Below, in pieces: positions 1 to 8,840 of a stretch of 39,747 nt of DNA. A model generated the notes under the pieces. That model ran no database searches and was not told where the DNA came from. It was given only the letters and a program-made list of their open reading frames with translations. This stretch comes from Muribacter muris (GTDB lineage Bacteria; Pseudomonadota; Gammaproteobacteria; Enterobacterales; Pasteurellaceae): positions 1 through 39,747 of the forward strand of contig NZ_JWIZ01000038.1 in the NCBI RefSeq assembly GCF_001038205.1, read 5' to 3'. Numbering within the stretch: position 1 is the stretch's first letter; each line of letters starts with the position of its first letter. The position numbers and the translations under genes are program-made.

Positions 1-70
1 TGCGACCGCTTAATCCCACAACAAAAGGGCGTTTGGCAACATCTATACCACCGTAAATGTGTTCGTTCAT
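1..70 (-). CDS. IS110-family transposase, 5' end only
   Basis: The first 23 codons of a minus-strand gene run off the left edge. The ATG is at 70-68, with an AGG-type ribosome site (AGGCAGGTTACG) just upstream. The N-terminus reads MNEHIYGGIDVAKRPFVVG. The GIDVAK stretch, with Asp10, matches the first beta strand and first acidic residue of the RuvC-like DEDD domain that opens IS110-family transposases. These enzymes move a circular intermediate and leave no ordinary terminal inverted repeats. Only the N-terminus is visible, so the family call rests on one motif and the subgroup cannot be judged. Confidence 0.62.
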   Translation of the reverse strand, partial: MNEHIYGGIDVAKRPFVVGLSGR

Positions 71-345
71 CGTAACCTGCCTTGTATTCGGGTACTATGC
101 GTGCAACTGTACGGTTTTTGTGATGAATGTTATCGGCTCTCTAAGCTACAAGACGAAGTGCTTTCGAGGGACGCAACGAGATGCTGATAACGGGTTATGT
201 TGCGGAGTATAACTTAATGTAGATATACAAGGGACACACTCCGTGTGTCCTTTATAAAAATCAAATTATTTCAATAGGTTAAAATCCGGACACATGCAGT
301 GTGTCCCGACAAGCGAACAAAAAACAACTTTGTGCAACTGCTACA
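71..345 (-). other. non-coding leader of the IS110-like element, candidate bridge-RNA region
   Basis: About 275 bases without a convincing gene lie between the transposase start and the acrB terminator. In IS110-group elements this non-coding end upstream of the transposase encodes a structured bridge RNA that pairs with donor and target DNA. The stretch holds short self-complementary segments (on the minus strand GTTATCAGC near 180-195 and GCCGATAAC near 130-138) and two clear hairpins at 232-306. Where the element ends and the chromosome begins cannot be set from one sequence. The assignment is inference from position and family. Confidence 0.35.
232..306. repeat. two similar GGACACA hairpins
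   Basis: GGACACAC at 232-239 pairs with GTGTGTCC at 243-250 over a 3-base loop. GGACACA at 288-294 pairs with TGTGTCC at 300-306 over a 5-base loop. The two hairpins share the same stem core and lie about 40 bases apart in AT-rich DNA upstream of the IS110-like transposase. They may be subterminal structures of the element or recombinase contact sites. Neither is followed by a long T run in either direction, so simple terminators are less likely. Confidence 0.5.
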
Positions 346-361
346 TAATATTGTAATGTTG

Positions 362-391
362 CAAAAAAAGCGGTCTGAACTGACCGCTTGT
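362..391 (-). terminator. acrB terminator built from paired uptake signals
   Basis: On the minus strand AAGCGGTC (389-382), a 6-base loop and GACCGCTT (375-368) are followed by a run of seven T, a standard intrinsic terminator. ACCGCTTGT at 383-391 is a full uptake signal core. A second hairpin, GGGCGAGT / ACTCGCCC at 402-418, sits between this and the acrB stop but lacks a T run and probably protects the 3' end. Confidence 0.75.
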
Positions 392-428
392 TGAATGGAT
401 AGGGCGAGTTACTCGCCCTTTAGTTGGC

Positions 429-3400
429 TTAATGGCTGTATTTGGTTTCGTCAAATTCCGGGAGCGGTTTGTGTTGGCTGCCAAGGAAGGTGTAGATAAC
501 CGGTAATACAAACAGCGTAAAGAGCGTGCCAATGCCCAATCCGGCTACAATTACCATTCCGATGCTAAAACGGGCGATTGCCCCTGCGCCTGAGGCGAAC
601 AGTAATGGGATAAGACCTGCGATCATCGCTGCCGTTGTCATCATAATCGGGCGTAGGCGAATGGTTGCTGCGTGTACAATCGCTTCAAAGCGGGATTTAC
701 CGTGATTGAGCTGTTCCTCTTTCGCCACTTCACACATTAAAATACCGTGTTTGGTGATTAAGCCGACCAGGGTAACTAATCCGACTTGTGAATAGATATT
801 TAAGGTCGAGCCAGCGATTTTGGCGATGCCGAGAATGTTCATTACTAATAATGCACCGCTTACCGCAAGTGGTACGGAGACTAAAATCACCATTGGATCA
901 CGCCAAGATTCAAACTGAATTGCTAACACTAGGTAAATAATGACAACTGCCAGTGCGAAGGTCATCGCCATTGCGTTACCTTCCTGCACATATTGGCGGG
1001 CTTCAGCACGGAAATCGTATTGATAGCCTTTCGGCAGGGTGCGATCAAGCTCGGCTTTCGCCCAGTTTACCGCATCGCCGATTGAGCCTGCCACAACTCC
1101 GGCAATCGTTGCCGAGTTGAGCTGGTTCATTCTCGGTAAGCTGGACGGCTGGGTAGTCAGTTCCATCGTTGTGAATGAACCGAGCGGAATGGACGCACCA
1201 CTGGCGGTGGTAACATAATATTTCATCAAATCTTCCGGATTTAGCCGGTCGTTACGCACCGCTTGCGAGACAATCGGATAAGCCCGGGAGTCAATATCCA
1301 CACGGGTAATAATCGCACCAGATAGGAATGCACCTAATGTGCTGCTGACCTGCTGCATTGTGATGCCGTAGCTACCCATTTTTTCACGATCAAATTTCAT
1401 ACTCATTGTTGCCGTATCGAACTTGAGGTCGAGGCTTGAGAAGAAAAATTGACCGGAGGCTTGCGCTTTTTTGAGGAAGTCGCTGGCGACATCAGCTAAT
1501 TTTTCGTAGCTGTCCGAGCTGGTTAGCACCAGTGAGAACGGTAAGCCGTTTTCACCGGTTGAAATTTCAGGGAACGCAATGGCGTTAATATCCATTCCGA
1601 CCACACTTTTACCGGCTGTGGCAACGTCGTTGGAAATAGCGGCACGTTCACGGCTACGTTCATTCCAGTCTTTTAAGGAAATAATGGATAACGCACTGTT
1701 TCCGCCGTTGAAGCCTGCGATTGTCATCATCGCATCGACTTCAGGGATTTTCTGCACGCTTTCTTCAAATGGTTTGATTGCTGCTTGGGTGTAATCCAAA
1801 TTGGTATTGGACGGCCCGTTGGCGATACCGACCACGAAGCCGCGGTCTTCCGTTGGGGCAACTTCGCTGGAGAGCGATTTGAATAAGAACGGTAGGCTGA
1901 TAAAAATCAGCACTGCAAAGCCGAACATTACCCAACGCACAGACATCACCGCTGCCAGCATATTGGTGTAGCAGCTTGTCATTTTGTCTAACATTGCGTT
2001 GATACATTTAGCGAAACGCCCTTCTTCGTCGCCATTGTGGGCTTTTAAAACACGGCTGGACATCATCGGCGAGAGCGTTAAAGCCGCAATCCCCGAAATA
2101 AAGACCGCACCGGCTAAGGTTAAGGCAAATTCTTTGAACAATGAGCCGGTTACGCCCTCCATCAACGCCATTGGCGAGTAAACTGCCCCAAGGGTGATTG
2201 TCATCGAAATAACCGGCACGGCGATTTCCCGTGTGCCGATAATAGCGGCATCGAACGGGCTTTTGCCCTCTTTAACGTGGCGTTCGACATTCTCTAGCAC
2301 CACAATGGCATCGTCCACAACCAAACCGATCGCTAAAATCAGGGCTAATAACGTTAATAGGTTAATCGAAAAGCCCATCATTTGTAGAATAAAGAGGACG
2401 CCGATTAAGGAAATCGGAATTGTAATAACCGGTACGATCATCGCCCGTAGTGAGCCTAAGAACAGGATAATCACCACTAACACGATTAACGTCGCTTCGC
2501 CGATAGTTTTGACTACTTCGTTGATCGAGCTGTTAATGGCAATGGTTTTATCGTACATAATCTGCCCGTCAATAGATTCGGGCAGGTTTTTGACGACCTG
2601 TGCAAACATCGGGTAAATGTCTTTGGCAACCGTCAGTGAGTTAGCGGTGGAAGCGGCAGAGACGGCTAATACCACCGCTTCTTTGCCGTCTGCGGTCGCA
2701 CGGGCGGCATCGCTGGATTTATCCAGTTCTACTGTTGCAACGTCTTTGAGCTTGATTTGATTGCCCTCTGCCGTTGTAGCAAGCGTTACATTTTCCAGTT
2801 CGGAGACAGACGGCGTGGTCGATTGGACTTTGTTACGGTAAACCGTGTAGTAGCCGTTGGCATTGCCCGCCGCCGTTTGTAAGTTATTGGCACTCAATGC
2901 CGCTAACACACTTGCACCGGACAGGTTATTCGCCGCCATTTTGTCGGGGTCAAGCCAAATGCGTAAGCCGAAGGTTGCGCCGCCGAAAATATCCACGCTG
3001 GATACGCCGTTTACGGTGAAAAATTGCGGCTTCACTACACGGTTAAGATAATCGGTTACCTGTGAGGCGTTCAGCTCATCGGAAACGAAGCGGATATACA
3101 TTAACGCATCGTTTGAACCGGTCGAAACGCTGATGGTCGGATCGTCAATCCCGCTCGGCAAATTAGAACGTACCGCATTCACTTTTGCCGAAATATCGGC
3201 AAGTGCAGTATTCGGATCGGTATTTAATTTCATCTTCGCCGTAACGGTGGTGGTACTCGGCGAGCTGGAAGAGGTCATATAGTCAATATTATTGGCTTGA
3301 GCGACCGCTTCTTCCAGTTGGGAGGTAACGAGTGCTTGCATCAGGCTGGCATCCGCACCGGAATAATTGACACTGACCGTTACAATGGATACGGTCATTT

Positions 3401-3515
3401 CCGGATACTCACGCACCTGCAATTTGTTGATCGATTGTAAGCCTAAAATGGTAATCAATAGGCTGATACAAATCGCCAACACCGGTCGTTTAATAAAAAT
3501 ATCGGTAAATTTCAC
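429..3515 (-). CDS. acrB: AcrB-type RND multidrug efflux permease
   Basis: Inner-membrane proton-driven pump of 1028 residues, the usual RND size, forming the trimeric core of a tripartite drug exporter. The N-terminus MKFTDIFIKRPVLA is the typical cytoplasmic start and first membrane helix. GLVVDDAIVVLENVERH places the paired Asp of the proton relay at residues 401-402 in helix 4. Two large periplasmic loops (about 30-335 and 555-860) are each followed by a membrane-helix bundle. It closely resembles Haemophilus influenzae AcrB as I remember it. The start is GTG at 3515, preceded by GAGG at proper spacing; no ATG lies between it and the upstream stop. It is last in the acrRAB operon, 11 bases after acrA. 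No tolC-like gene is in the window, so the outer-membrane channel must come from elsewhere. A MexI/VexB-like name is possible. Confidence 0.9.
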   Translation of the reverse strand: MKFTDIFIKRPVLAICISLLITILGLQSINKLQVREYPEMTVSIVTVSVNYSGADASLMQALVTSQLEEAVAQANNIDYMTSSSSPSTTTVTAKMKLNTDPNTALADISAKVNAVRSNLPSGIDDPTISVSTGSNDALMYIRFVSDELNASQVTDYLNRVVKPQFFTVNGVSSVDIFGGATFGLRIWLDPDKMAANNLSGASVLAALSANNLQTAAGNANGYYTVYRNKVQSTTPSVSELENVTLATTAEGNQIKLKDVATVELDKSSDAARATADGKEAVVLAVSAASTANSLTVAKDIYPMFAQVVKNLPESIDGQIMYDKTIAINSSINEVVKTIGEATLIVLVVIILFLGSLRAMIVPVITIPISLIGVLFILQMMGFSINLLTLLALILAIGLVVDDAIVVLENVERHVKEGKSPFDAAIIGTREIAVPVISMTITLGAVYSPMALMEGVTGSLFKEFALTLAGAVFISGIAALTLSPMMSSRVLKAHNGDEEGRFAKCINAMLDKMTSCYTNMLAAVMSVRWVMFGFAVLIFISLPFLFKSLSSEVAPTEDRGFVVGIANGPSNTNLDYTQAAIKPFEESVQKIPEVDAMMTIAGFNGGNSALSIISLKDWNERSRERAAISNDVATAGKSVVGMDINAIAFPEISTGENGLPFSLVLTSSDSYEKLADVASDFLKKAQASGQFFFSSLDLKFDTATMSMKFDREKMGSYGITMQQVSSTLGAFLSGAIITRVDIDSRAYPIVSQAVRNDRLNPEDLMKYYVTTASGASIPLGSFTTMELTTQPSSLPRMNQLNSATIAGVVAGSIGDAVNWAKAELDRTLPKGYQYDFRAEARQYVQEGNAMAMTFALAVVIIYLVLAIQFESWRDPMVILVSVPLAVSGALLVMNILGIAKIAGSTLNIYSQVGLVTLVGLITKHGILMCEVAKEEQLNHGKSRFEAIVHAATIRLRPIMMTTAAMIAGLIPLLFASGAGAIARFSIGMVIVAGLGIGTLFTLFVLPVIYTFLGSQHKPLPEFDETKYSH

Positions 3516-3526
3516 GGCTTACCTCA

Positions 3527-4732
3527 TTATAATTTATTCACGTTTGCCGGAGCGGTAACGCCGACTGCCTCTTGATCGGAGAGGCTGACTAACGCATTAT
3601 TGGTTAAACGCTGCAAACCGCCGGTAACAATTAAATCGCCGATCTTTACCCCTTTGCCTAATTGCGCATAGATACCGCTGCGATCGAGGGTTTTTACTTC
3701 TACTTGCTTGGCTCGGAACATTTTATTCACATCAAGGCTTGGGTTTTGTTCCGCCATTTTGGTTACCATTGCTTTGTCTTCATCGGATAGCGGTTGTAAA
3801 ACGTACACCGTTTCGCCGTACATTGTGTAGGTAACGGCAATTTGCGGCACGATAATCTGGTTTTTCTCGGTCGTTAATGCCACATTTAAACGAGCGAACA
3901 TACCAGAGAGCAGTTTTTGTTGCCCTTCTTCGACAATCGCTTCTAAATTGATTAAGCCGGTAGCACGATCCACCGCCGGTTCAATCGCGCTGATTTTTGC
4001 TGGAAAGGTTTGTCCTGCCAGCGCATCGACTTGCGCCGTTACTTTTTGGCCGACAAAAATATGCTCTAAATCCGTTTGCGGCAAGGTAAAGCGGATTTTC
4101 ATTATGCTTTGATCTTCCACCCGGACAATGTCCGTGCCGACATTGATATATTGCCCGACATTTACATTGACGATCCCCGCCACACCACTAAAGGGCGCAT
4201 AGATTTGACGGCGTTTAATCGACTCTTTTAAAGACTCAATATTGGCGACTAACTGATCGTAGGCGGCTTGTGCATTATCCAACTCCATTTGCGAAGCACT
4301 TTTGCTGGCAATCAAATTACGATAGCGTTGCAAAGTGGCACGCACCGAAGGTAATTGGGCTTCGGTGGCCCGCAAGCTGGCGCGTTCGACCGAGCTGTCT
4401 AATTCCACTAATAGCTGCCCTTTTTCGACACGCTCACCCGATTTCACCAGCACACGGCTGACTGTGCCGCCGATTTGCGAGCTAAGCATTGCCCCTTGAT
4501 TTGGGCGGATAGAACCCACGGCGGAGAGCATTGGTGTCCATTCCTGCGGTTGTACCTTCATCGCCGTTACTTGACTGACGGACTCCGGCATATTTTGGGC
4601 AAATTCTGCCTTTTTCTTTGCAATAAATTGTTGCATAAAAACCACCCCGCCAAATACGACAAGGACGATAATTAACATAAGCACAATGAAAATCTTCCGC
4701 CCGACACCGGGTTTTTGGCTTTTCGTTGTCAT
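3527..4732 (-). CDS. acrA: AcrA-type periplasmic adaptor of the RND pump
   Basis: Membrane fusion protein of 401 residues linking the RND pump to the outer-membrane channel. A single N-terminal membrane anchor (about residues 13-34) follows a basic cytoplasmic tail. There is no lipobox, so it is anchored by the helix and not by a lipid as in E. coli AcrA. The biotinyl-lipoyl half-motifs (SSQIGGTVSRVLVKSGERV and YAPFSGVAGIVNVNVGQYI) flank a coiled-coil hairpin near residues 105-165, and a beta-barrel domain with FTLPQTDLEHIFVGQKV follows. It lies 20 bases downstream of acrR and 11 bases upstream of acrB in one operon. Confidence 0.9.
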   Translation of the reverse strand: MTTKSQKPGVGRKIFIVLMLIIVLVVFGGVVFMQQFIAKKKAEFAQNMPESVSQVTAMKVQPQEWTPMLSAVGSIRPNQGAMLSSQIGGTVSRVLVKSGERVEKGQLLVELDSSVERASLRATEAQLPSVRATLQRYRNLIASKSASQMELDNAQAAYDQLVANIESLKESIKRRQIYAPFSGVAGIVNVNVGQYINVGTDIVRVEDQSIMKIRFTLPQTDLEHIFVGQKVTAQVDALAGQTFPAKISAIEPAVDRATGLINLEAIVEEGQQKLLSGMFARLNVALTTEKNQIIVPQIAVTYTMYGETVYVLQPLSDEDKAMVTKMAEQNPSLDVNKMFRAKQVEVKTLDRSGIYAQLGKGVKIGDLIVTGGLQRLTNNALVSLSDQEAVGVTAPANVNKL

Positions 4733-4752
4733 ATTTTCTCCCTAAAATTAGT

Positions 4753-5331
4753 TTAAAATGTCATTGCTTTCCAAGTATGGTGCATCACGTCTTCCAACGT
4801 TTTGGCAGAAAACTGCGCCAATCCAACCGCTTGTAAGTGAGCGAGATCCAAAGCGACCCCTAGACTAAGTGAAAACAGCACTTCGCTCGGTAATTGGGCG
4901 ATCACGCCCGCATCTTGCCCACGTTTAACGAATAAGTTCCACGTTTCCTGAGGATCGTTAAAACATTCGCCGATAATTTGTTGCAAACCGGATAACGCAC
5001 GATATTGGTACAAATTGACCGCCACCGTTGGGTTATCCTGCAAAAATGCCCACTTACACTGCCAAAGTTGAGCGTACTGCTCTTGTAGCGGTAGCGTCAA
5101 ATCCAAGCAGGTATAAGCGGTTGAACAAAAACGCTCGTATAGATCGTAGGCAAGCCGGTTGAGCAGATCATCTTTATTTTTGAAATAAAGATAGAGCGTG
5201 CCGGAGGCTAAGCCCGCCTCTTTAGCAATTTTGTGCATCGATAAATTTTGCAAGCCGTCTCTTGCCATTAGCAATTCGGTACTGGAAAGAATGTGGCGTG
5301 CCACTTCATTTAAAACAGGTTGTTTTTGCAT
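4753..5331 (-). CDS. acrR: TetR-family repressor of the efflux operon
   Basis: A 192-residue regulator with an N-terminal TetR helix-turn-helix at about 30-55 (LSMHKIAKEAGLASGTLYLYF, shown from memory of the family pattern up to the conserved Tyr-Phe) and a variable ligand-binding C-terminal domain. It is first in the acrRAB operon. The start codon follows an AGGGGGAT ribosome site. A palindrome of the TetR type (see 5342-5361) begins about 10 bases upstream of the ATG, which indicates autorepression relieved by pump substrates. The symbol follows the operon position; the true ligand is unknown. Confidence 0.85.
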   Translation of the reverse strand: MQKQPVLNEVARHILSSTELLMARDGLQNLSMHKIAKEAGLASGTLYLYFKNKDDLLNRLAYDLYERFCSTAYTCLDLTLPLQEQYAQLWQCKWAFLQDNPTVAVNLYQYRALSGLQQIIGECFNDPQETWNLFVKRGQDAGVIAQLPSEVLFSLSLGVALDLAHLQAVGLAQFSAKTLEDVMHHTWKAMTF

Positions 5332-5341
5332 AAATCCCCCT

Positions 5342-5361
5342 AAATGAACGGTCGTTCATTT
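5342..5361. promoter_or_regulatory. TetR-type operator, likely AcrR autoregulatory site
   Basis: AAATGAACG, a 2-base centre and CGTTCATTT form a perfect inverted repeat with 9-base arms. This TGAACG/CGTTCA layout is typical of TetR-family operators. It lies directly upstream of acrR and faces away from purH, so occupancy would shut acrRAB. Confidence 0.75.
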
Positions 5362-5465
5362 TACTGATTTTCCGATTATTTACCAAAGTGCTAAGCGTAA
5401 AATTTTTGTAAATTACGCTGCCTCTTTTTTGCAGATTTTTGCGCCAAACCGCCCGCTTGCCCGCA

Positions 5466-5495
5466 TTGAATTTACGCAAACGTTTGCGGTATAAT
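5466..5495 (+). promoter_or_regulatory. purH promoter with embedded PurR box
   Basis: TTGAAT (5466-5471) and TATAAT (5490-5495) with an 18-base spacer form a sigma70 promoter. The spacer contains the perfect 14-base palindrome CGCAAACGTTTGCG (5475-5488), which matches the PurR consensus. A repressor bound there would block polymerase when hypoxanthine or guanine is plentiful. No purR gene is in the window. Confidence 0.88.
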
Positions 5496-5535
5496 TTGCA
5501 ATGTTTATTTCAATCTATCTTACTAAGGAAACAGA

Positions 5536-7134
5536 ATGACCGACCGTCCAATTCAACAGGCGTTACTCAGTGTGTCCGATAAAACGGGCATTGTCGAATT
5601 TGCACAAGGCTTAGCAAAGCGAGGCGTAAAATTACTCTCCACCGGCGGTACTGCGAAATTATTGGCAGACAGCGGGTTAGCCGTAACGGAAGTGTCCGAT
5701 TACACCGGTTTTCCTGAAATGATGGACGGGCGGGTGAAAACATTACACCCGAAAGTACACGGCGGGATTTTAGGTCGCCGTGGCACAGACGATGCGATTA
5801 TGCAGCAACACGGCATTGAGCGTATTGATATGGTGGTGGTTAATCTCTATCCTTTTGCACAAACTGTGGCGAAACCGAACTGTACCCTTGAAGATGCGGT
5901 AGAAAACATTGATATTGGCGGGCCGACAATGGTGCGTTCGGCAGCGAAAAATCATAAAGATGTGGCGATTGTCGTCAATAACTGCGATTTTGATGCGATT
6001 TTGCGTGAAATGGATCAACATCAAAATTCACTGACATTGGCAACCCGTTTTAATTTAGCGATCAAAGCCTTTGAACATACGGCGCAGTACGATTCAATGA
6101 TCGCCAACTATTTCGGGCAAAAAGTGCCGCCTTATCAAGGGGCGGAGGAAGAGGATCTCGCCCAACCGTGCGGGCAATTCCCTCGCACCCTCAATTTGAA
6201 TTTCACCCGTAAACAGACAATGCGTTACGGCGAAAACAGCCACCAAAATGCCGCGTTCTATGTGGAAAATGATCTGAATGAAGCCTCGGTTGCGACTGCA
6301 GTGCAATTACAGGGCAAAGCCTTGTCTTACAACAACATTGCGGATACCGATGCGGCATTGGAATGTGTGAAAGAATTTGACGAGCCGGCGTGTGTGATTG
6401 TAAAACACGCAAATCCGTGCGGTGTGGCACTTGGTAAGGATATTTTAGAGGCGTATGATCGTGCCTACCAAACTGACCCAACCTCAGCATTCGGCGGTAT
6501 TATTGCGTTTAACCGGGAACTAGACGGCGCAACCGCCCAAACCATCGCCGATCGTCAATTTGTGGAAGTAATTATTGCACCAACCGTATCCGATGACGCA
6601 AAAACGGTGCTTGCGAAGAAGAAAAATGTGCGTGTGCTGGAGTGCGGTGAATTTAGCCCGGCGCAGCCACGCCTTGATTTTAAACGGGTAAACGGCGGTT
6701 TATTGGTGCAAGATGCCGATCAAGGCAGTGTGGAGATTGACGGTTTGCAATGTGTTTCAGAACGTAAACCGAGCCAAGCGGAAATGGAGGATTTACTGTT
6801 CTGCTGGAAAGTGGCGAAATATGTGAAATCCAATGCGATTGTGTATGCGAAAAATAAACAGACCATCGGCATTGGCGCAGGGCAGATGAGCCGTGTCTAT
6901 TCGGCGAAAATTGCGGGCATCAAAGCGGAAGACGAAGGATTACAAGTTGCCGGTTGCGTAATGGCGTCCGATGCGTTCTTCCCATTCCGAGACGGTATTG
7001 ATGCGGCGGCAAAAGTGGGGATTACTTGCGTGATTCATCCGGGCGGTTCAATGCGTGATCAAGAAGTGATTGATGCGGCGAACGAACACGGTATGGCAAT
7101 GGTGCTGACCGGAATGCGTCATTTCCGCCACTAA
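5536..7134 (+). CDS. purH: bifunctional AICAR formyltransferase / IMP cyclohydrolase
   Basis: Catalyses the last two steps of de novo purine synthesis: formylation of AICAR with 10-formyl-THF and ring closure to IMP. At 532 residues it is full length. The N-terminal cyclohydrolase (about 1-200) shows [11 protein letters not shown] and [11 protein letters not shown]. The C-terminal transformylase contains [11 protein letters not shown] with its Lys-His pair, and [15 protein letters not shown] near the end. An AAGGAAA ribosome site lies just before the ATG at 5536. In many relatives purD follows purH; here a terminator and a PTS gene follow, so purH is monocistronic. Confidence 0.97.
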   Translation: MTDRPIQQALLSVSDKTGIVEFAQGLAKRGVKLLSTGGTAKLLADSGLAVTEVSDYTGFPEMMDGRVKTLHPKVHGGILGRRGTDDAIMQQHGIERIDMVVVNLYPFAQTVAKPNCTLEDAVENIDIGGPTMVRSAAKNHKDVAIVVNNCDFDAILREMDQHQNSLTLATRFNLAIKAFEHTAQYDSMIANYFGQKVPPYQGAEEEDLAQPCGQFPRTLNLNFTRKQTMRYGENSHQNAAFYVENDLNEASVATAVQLQGKALSYNNIADTDAALECVKEFDEPACVIVKHANPCGVALGKDILEAYDRAYQTDPTSAFGGIIAFNRELDGATAQTIADRQFVEVIIAPTVSDDAKTVLAKKKNVRVLECGEFSPAQPRLDFKRVNGGLLVQDADQGSVEIDGLQCVSERKPSQAEMEDLLFCWKVAKYVKSNAIVYAKNKQTIGIGAGQMSRVYSAKIAGIKAEDEGLQVAGCVMASDAFFPFRDGIDAAAKVGITCVIHPGGSMRDQEVIDAANEHGMAMVLTGMRHFRH

Positions 7135-7147
7135 ACGTATTTAAAAT

Positions 7148-7181
7148 AAAGCCACACCACCTTTGTGGGTGGCTTTGTTAT
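7148..7181 (+). terminator. purH terminator
   Basis: AAAGCCACACCAC, a CTTT loop and GTGGGTGGCTTT pair with one bulge and are followed by TTATTTG. The hairpin lies 14 bases after the purH stop and separates it from the PTS gene. Confidence 0.75.
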
Positions 7182-7250
7182 TTGCAAAAAAGAGTCGGGA
7201 AACGACCGCGTACAAAACAGAATTTTTTATCAAAATCTTAGGAGGAACTT

Positions 7251-8744
7251 GTGTTCAAACAACTGCAACAAGTCGGTAAAGCATTTATGCTGCCGATTGC
7301 TATCTTACCTGCCGCCGGCTTATTATTGGGCATTGGCGGTGCATTATCCAACCAAGCGACCGTGCAAGCCTATCCGCTGCTCAATCACCCGACCATACAA
7401 GGCATTTTTCAAATTATGTCGGCGGCGGGCAGTGTCGTATTTGCGAATTTAGCACTGCTATTGTGTATCGGCTTGGGCATCGGGCTGGCAAAGCGGGATA
7501 AAGGCGTAGCAGCGTTGGCGGCGGTGGTCGGCTACTTGATTATGACCGGCACGATTGCCGCACTCATTCCGATTTTTTCACCTCAAACCAAAGGTATTGA
7601 CACGGGCGTGATCGGTGCGTTGGTGATGGGGCTGATCACGGTGAAATTACACAACCGTTATCATAATATTCAGCTACCACAAATTTTAGGTTTCTTTGGC
7701 GGTTCACGCTTTGTGCCGATTGTTACCGCATTTGCGGCAATTTTGGTTGGCAGCATTTTCTTCTTAATTTGGCCGACCTTCCAACAGTGGCTGCTTTCTG
7801 CGGGACAGGCGATTGCCTCAATGGGGGAAATCGGGACATTCTTTTACGGCTTTTTAATGCGGTTAAGCGGCGCGGTCGGCTTACACCATATGATCTACCC
7901 GCTGTTCTGGTTTACGGAATTAGGCGGTACGGAAGTGGTGAACGGTGAAACAGTTATCGGCGCACAAAAAATCTTTTTTGCCCAATTGGCTGACCCGCAG
8001 CATCAAGGTCTGTTTACCGAGGGAACACGCTTTTTTGCCGGACGTTTTGACACAATGATGTTCGGCTTACCGGCAGCCTGTTTGGCGATGTATCATTGTG
8101 CGTTGAAATCACAACGGGCGAAGGTCGGCGGCTTATTTTTAGGGGCAGCATTGACCTCGTTTATCACCGGTATTACCGAGCCGATCGAATTTATGTTCCT
8201 GTTTGTCGCCCCGTGGCTTTATGTGTTCCACGCGGTGTTAGACGGTGTGTCGTTCTACCTTGCCGATCTGTTTAACATCACCATCGGCAATACGTTTTCG
8301 GGCGGTTTTATTGATTTCTTACTGTTCGGTATTTTGCAAGGCAATGATAACACCAACTGGGTGCGGGTCATTATTATCGGCTTGCCGTGGGCGTTGCTCT
8401 ACTATTTCAGTTTCCGTTTCTTAATCCAAAAATTCAACGTGATGACACCGGGCAGAGCGGCGGAGCAGGAAGATGCACACACGCAAGCGGTAACATCTTT
8501 GACCGAAAATGCAAAAGCGATCATTGTGGCACTAGGCAATGCGGAGAACATTGAAAATGTTGATGCCTGTATCACCCGCTTGCGGGTAGCGGTGAAATCG
8601 GTCAAACCGGTGGATAAAGCCGCTTTGAAAGCGTTAGGCGCGATTGATGTCTTAGAAGTCGGCGGCGGTATTCAGGCGATTTTTGGGGCAAAAGCGGTCT
8701 TGTATAAAAGCGAAATTAACCAAATTTTAGGACGGGAAGATTAA
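7251..8744 (+). CDS. PTS permease EIICB, glucose/maltose family
   Basis: Membrane sugar phosphotransferase of 497 residues that imports and phosphorylates a hexose-type sugar. The EIIC domain (about 1-390) has many membrane helices and the conserved ITEPIEF substrate loop at about 306-312. The EIIB domain (about 420-497) carries the phosphorylated cysteine Cys440 in DACITRLR. The EIIC segments LPQILGFFGGSRFVPI and GLHHMIYPLFWFTELGGTE resemble MalX at least as much as PtsG, so the sugar could be glucose, maltose or a related sugar and no symbol is given. There is no EIIA domain; a separate Crr-like protein must supply phosphate. The start is GTG at 7251 behind a strong AGGAGG. No CRP box is obvious in the short upstream gap. 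Confidence 0.85.
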   Translation: MFKQLQQVGKAFMLPIAILPAAGLLLGIGGALSNQATVQAYPLLNHPTIQGIFQIMSAAGSVVFANLALLLCIGLGIGLAKRDKGVAALAAVVGYLIMTGTIAALIPIFSPQTKGIDTGVIGALVMGLITVKLHNRYHNIQLPQILGFFGGSRFVPIVTAFAAILVGSIFFLIWPTFQQWLLSAGQAIASMGEIGTFFYGFLMRLSGAVGLHHMIYPLFWFTELGGTEVVNGETVIGAQKIFFAQLADPQHQGLFTEGTRFFAGRFDTMMFGLPAACLAMYHCALKSQRAKVGGLFLGAALTSFITGITEPIEFMFLFVAPWLYVFHAVLDGVSFYLADLFNITIGNTFSGGFIDFLLFGILQGNDNTNWVRVIIIGLPWALLYYFSFRFLIQKFNVMTPGRAAEQEDAHTQAVTSLTENAKAIIVALGNAENIENVDACITRLRVAVKSVKPVDKAALKALGAIDVLEVGGGIQAIFGAKAVLYKSEINQILGRED

Positions 8745-8768
8745 GCGAAAGCCTAACGCTTTCTCTTC

Positions 8769-8822
8769 TTGACATTCCAATAAAGTGGCGTATAAATACC
8801 CATCAATCGAATATTTATACGC
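8769..8822 (+). promoter_or_regulatory. pnuC promoter overlapped by a perfect inverted repeat
   Basis: TTGACA (8769-8774) and TATAAA (8791-8796) with a 16-base spacer form a good sigma70 promoter. GCGTATAAATA (8788-8798) and TATTTATACGC (8812-8822) are perfect 11-base arms separated by 13 bases; the left arm covers the -10 and the right arm ends 10 bases before the GGAGG of pnuC. It could be a repressor operator or a 5' leader hairpin. It does not match the NadR consensus TGTTTA-N6-TAAACA that I know. Confidence 0.65.
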
Positions 8823-8840
8823 TACATAAATCGGAGGTGC

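Noticed and set aside
2194-2616. 140-codon plus-strand open frame within acrB
   Set aside because: It lies antisense to a clear RND permease with intact motifs; the reading is a shadow of GC-rich codons.
8769-8840. NAD-sensing riboswitch in the pnuC leader
   Set aside because: The leader after the predicted start site is only about 35 bases, too short for a known NAD/NMN aptamer.
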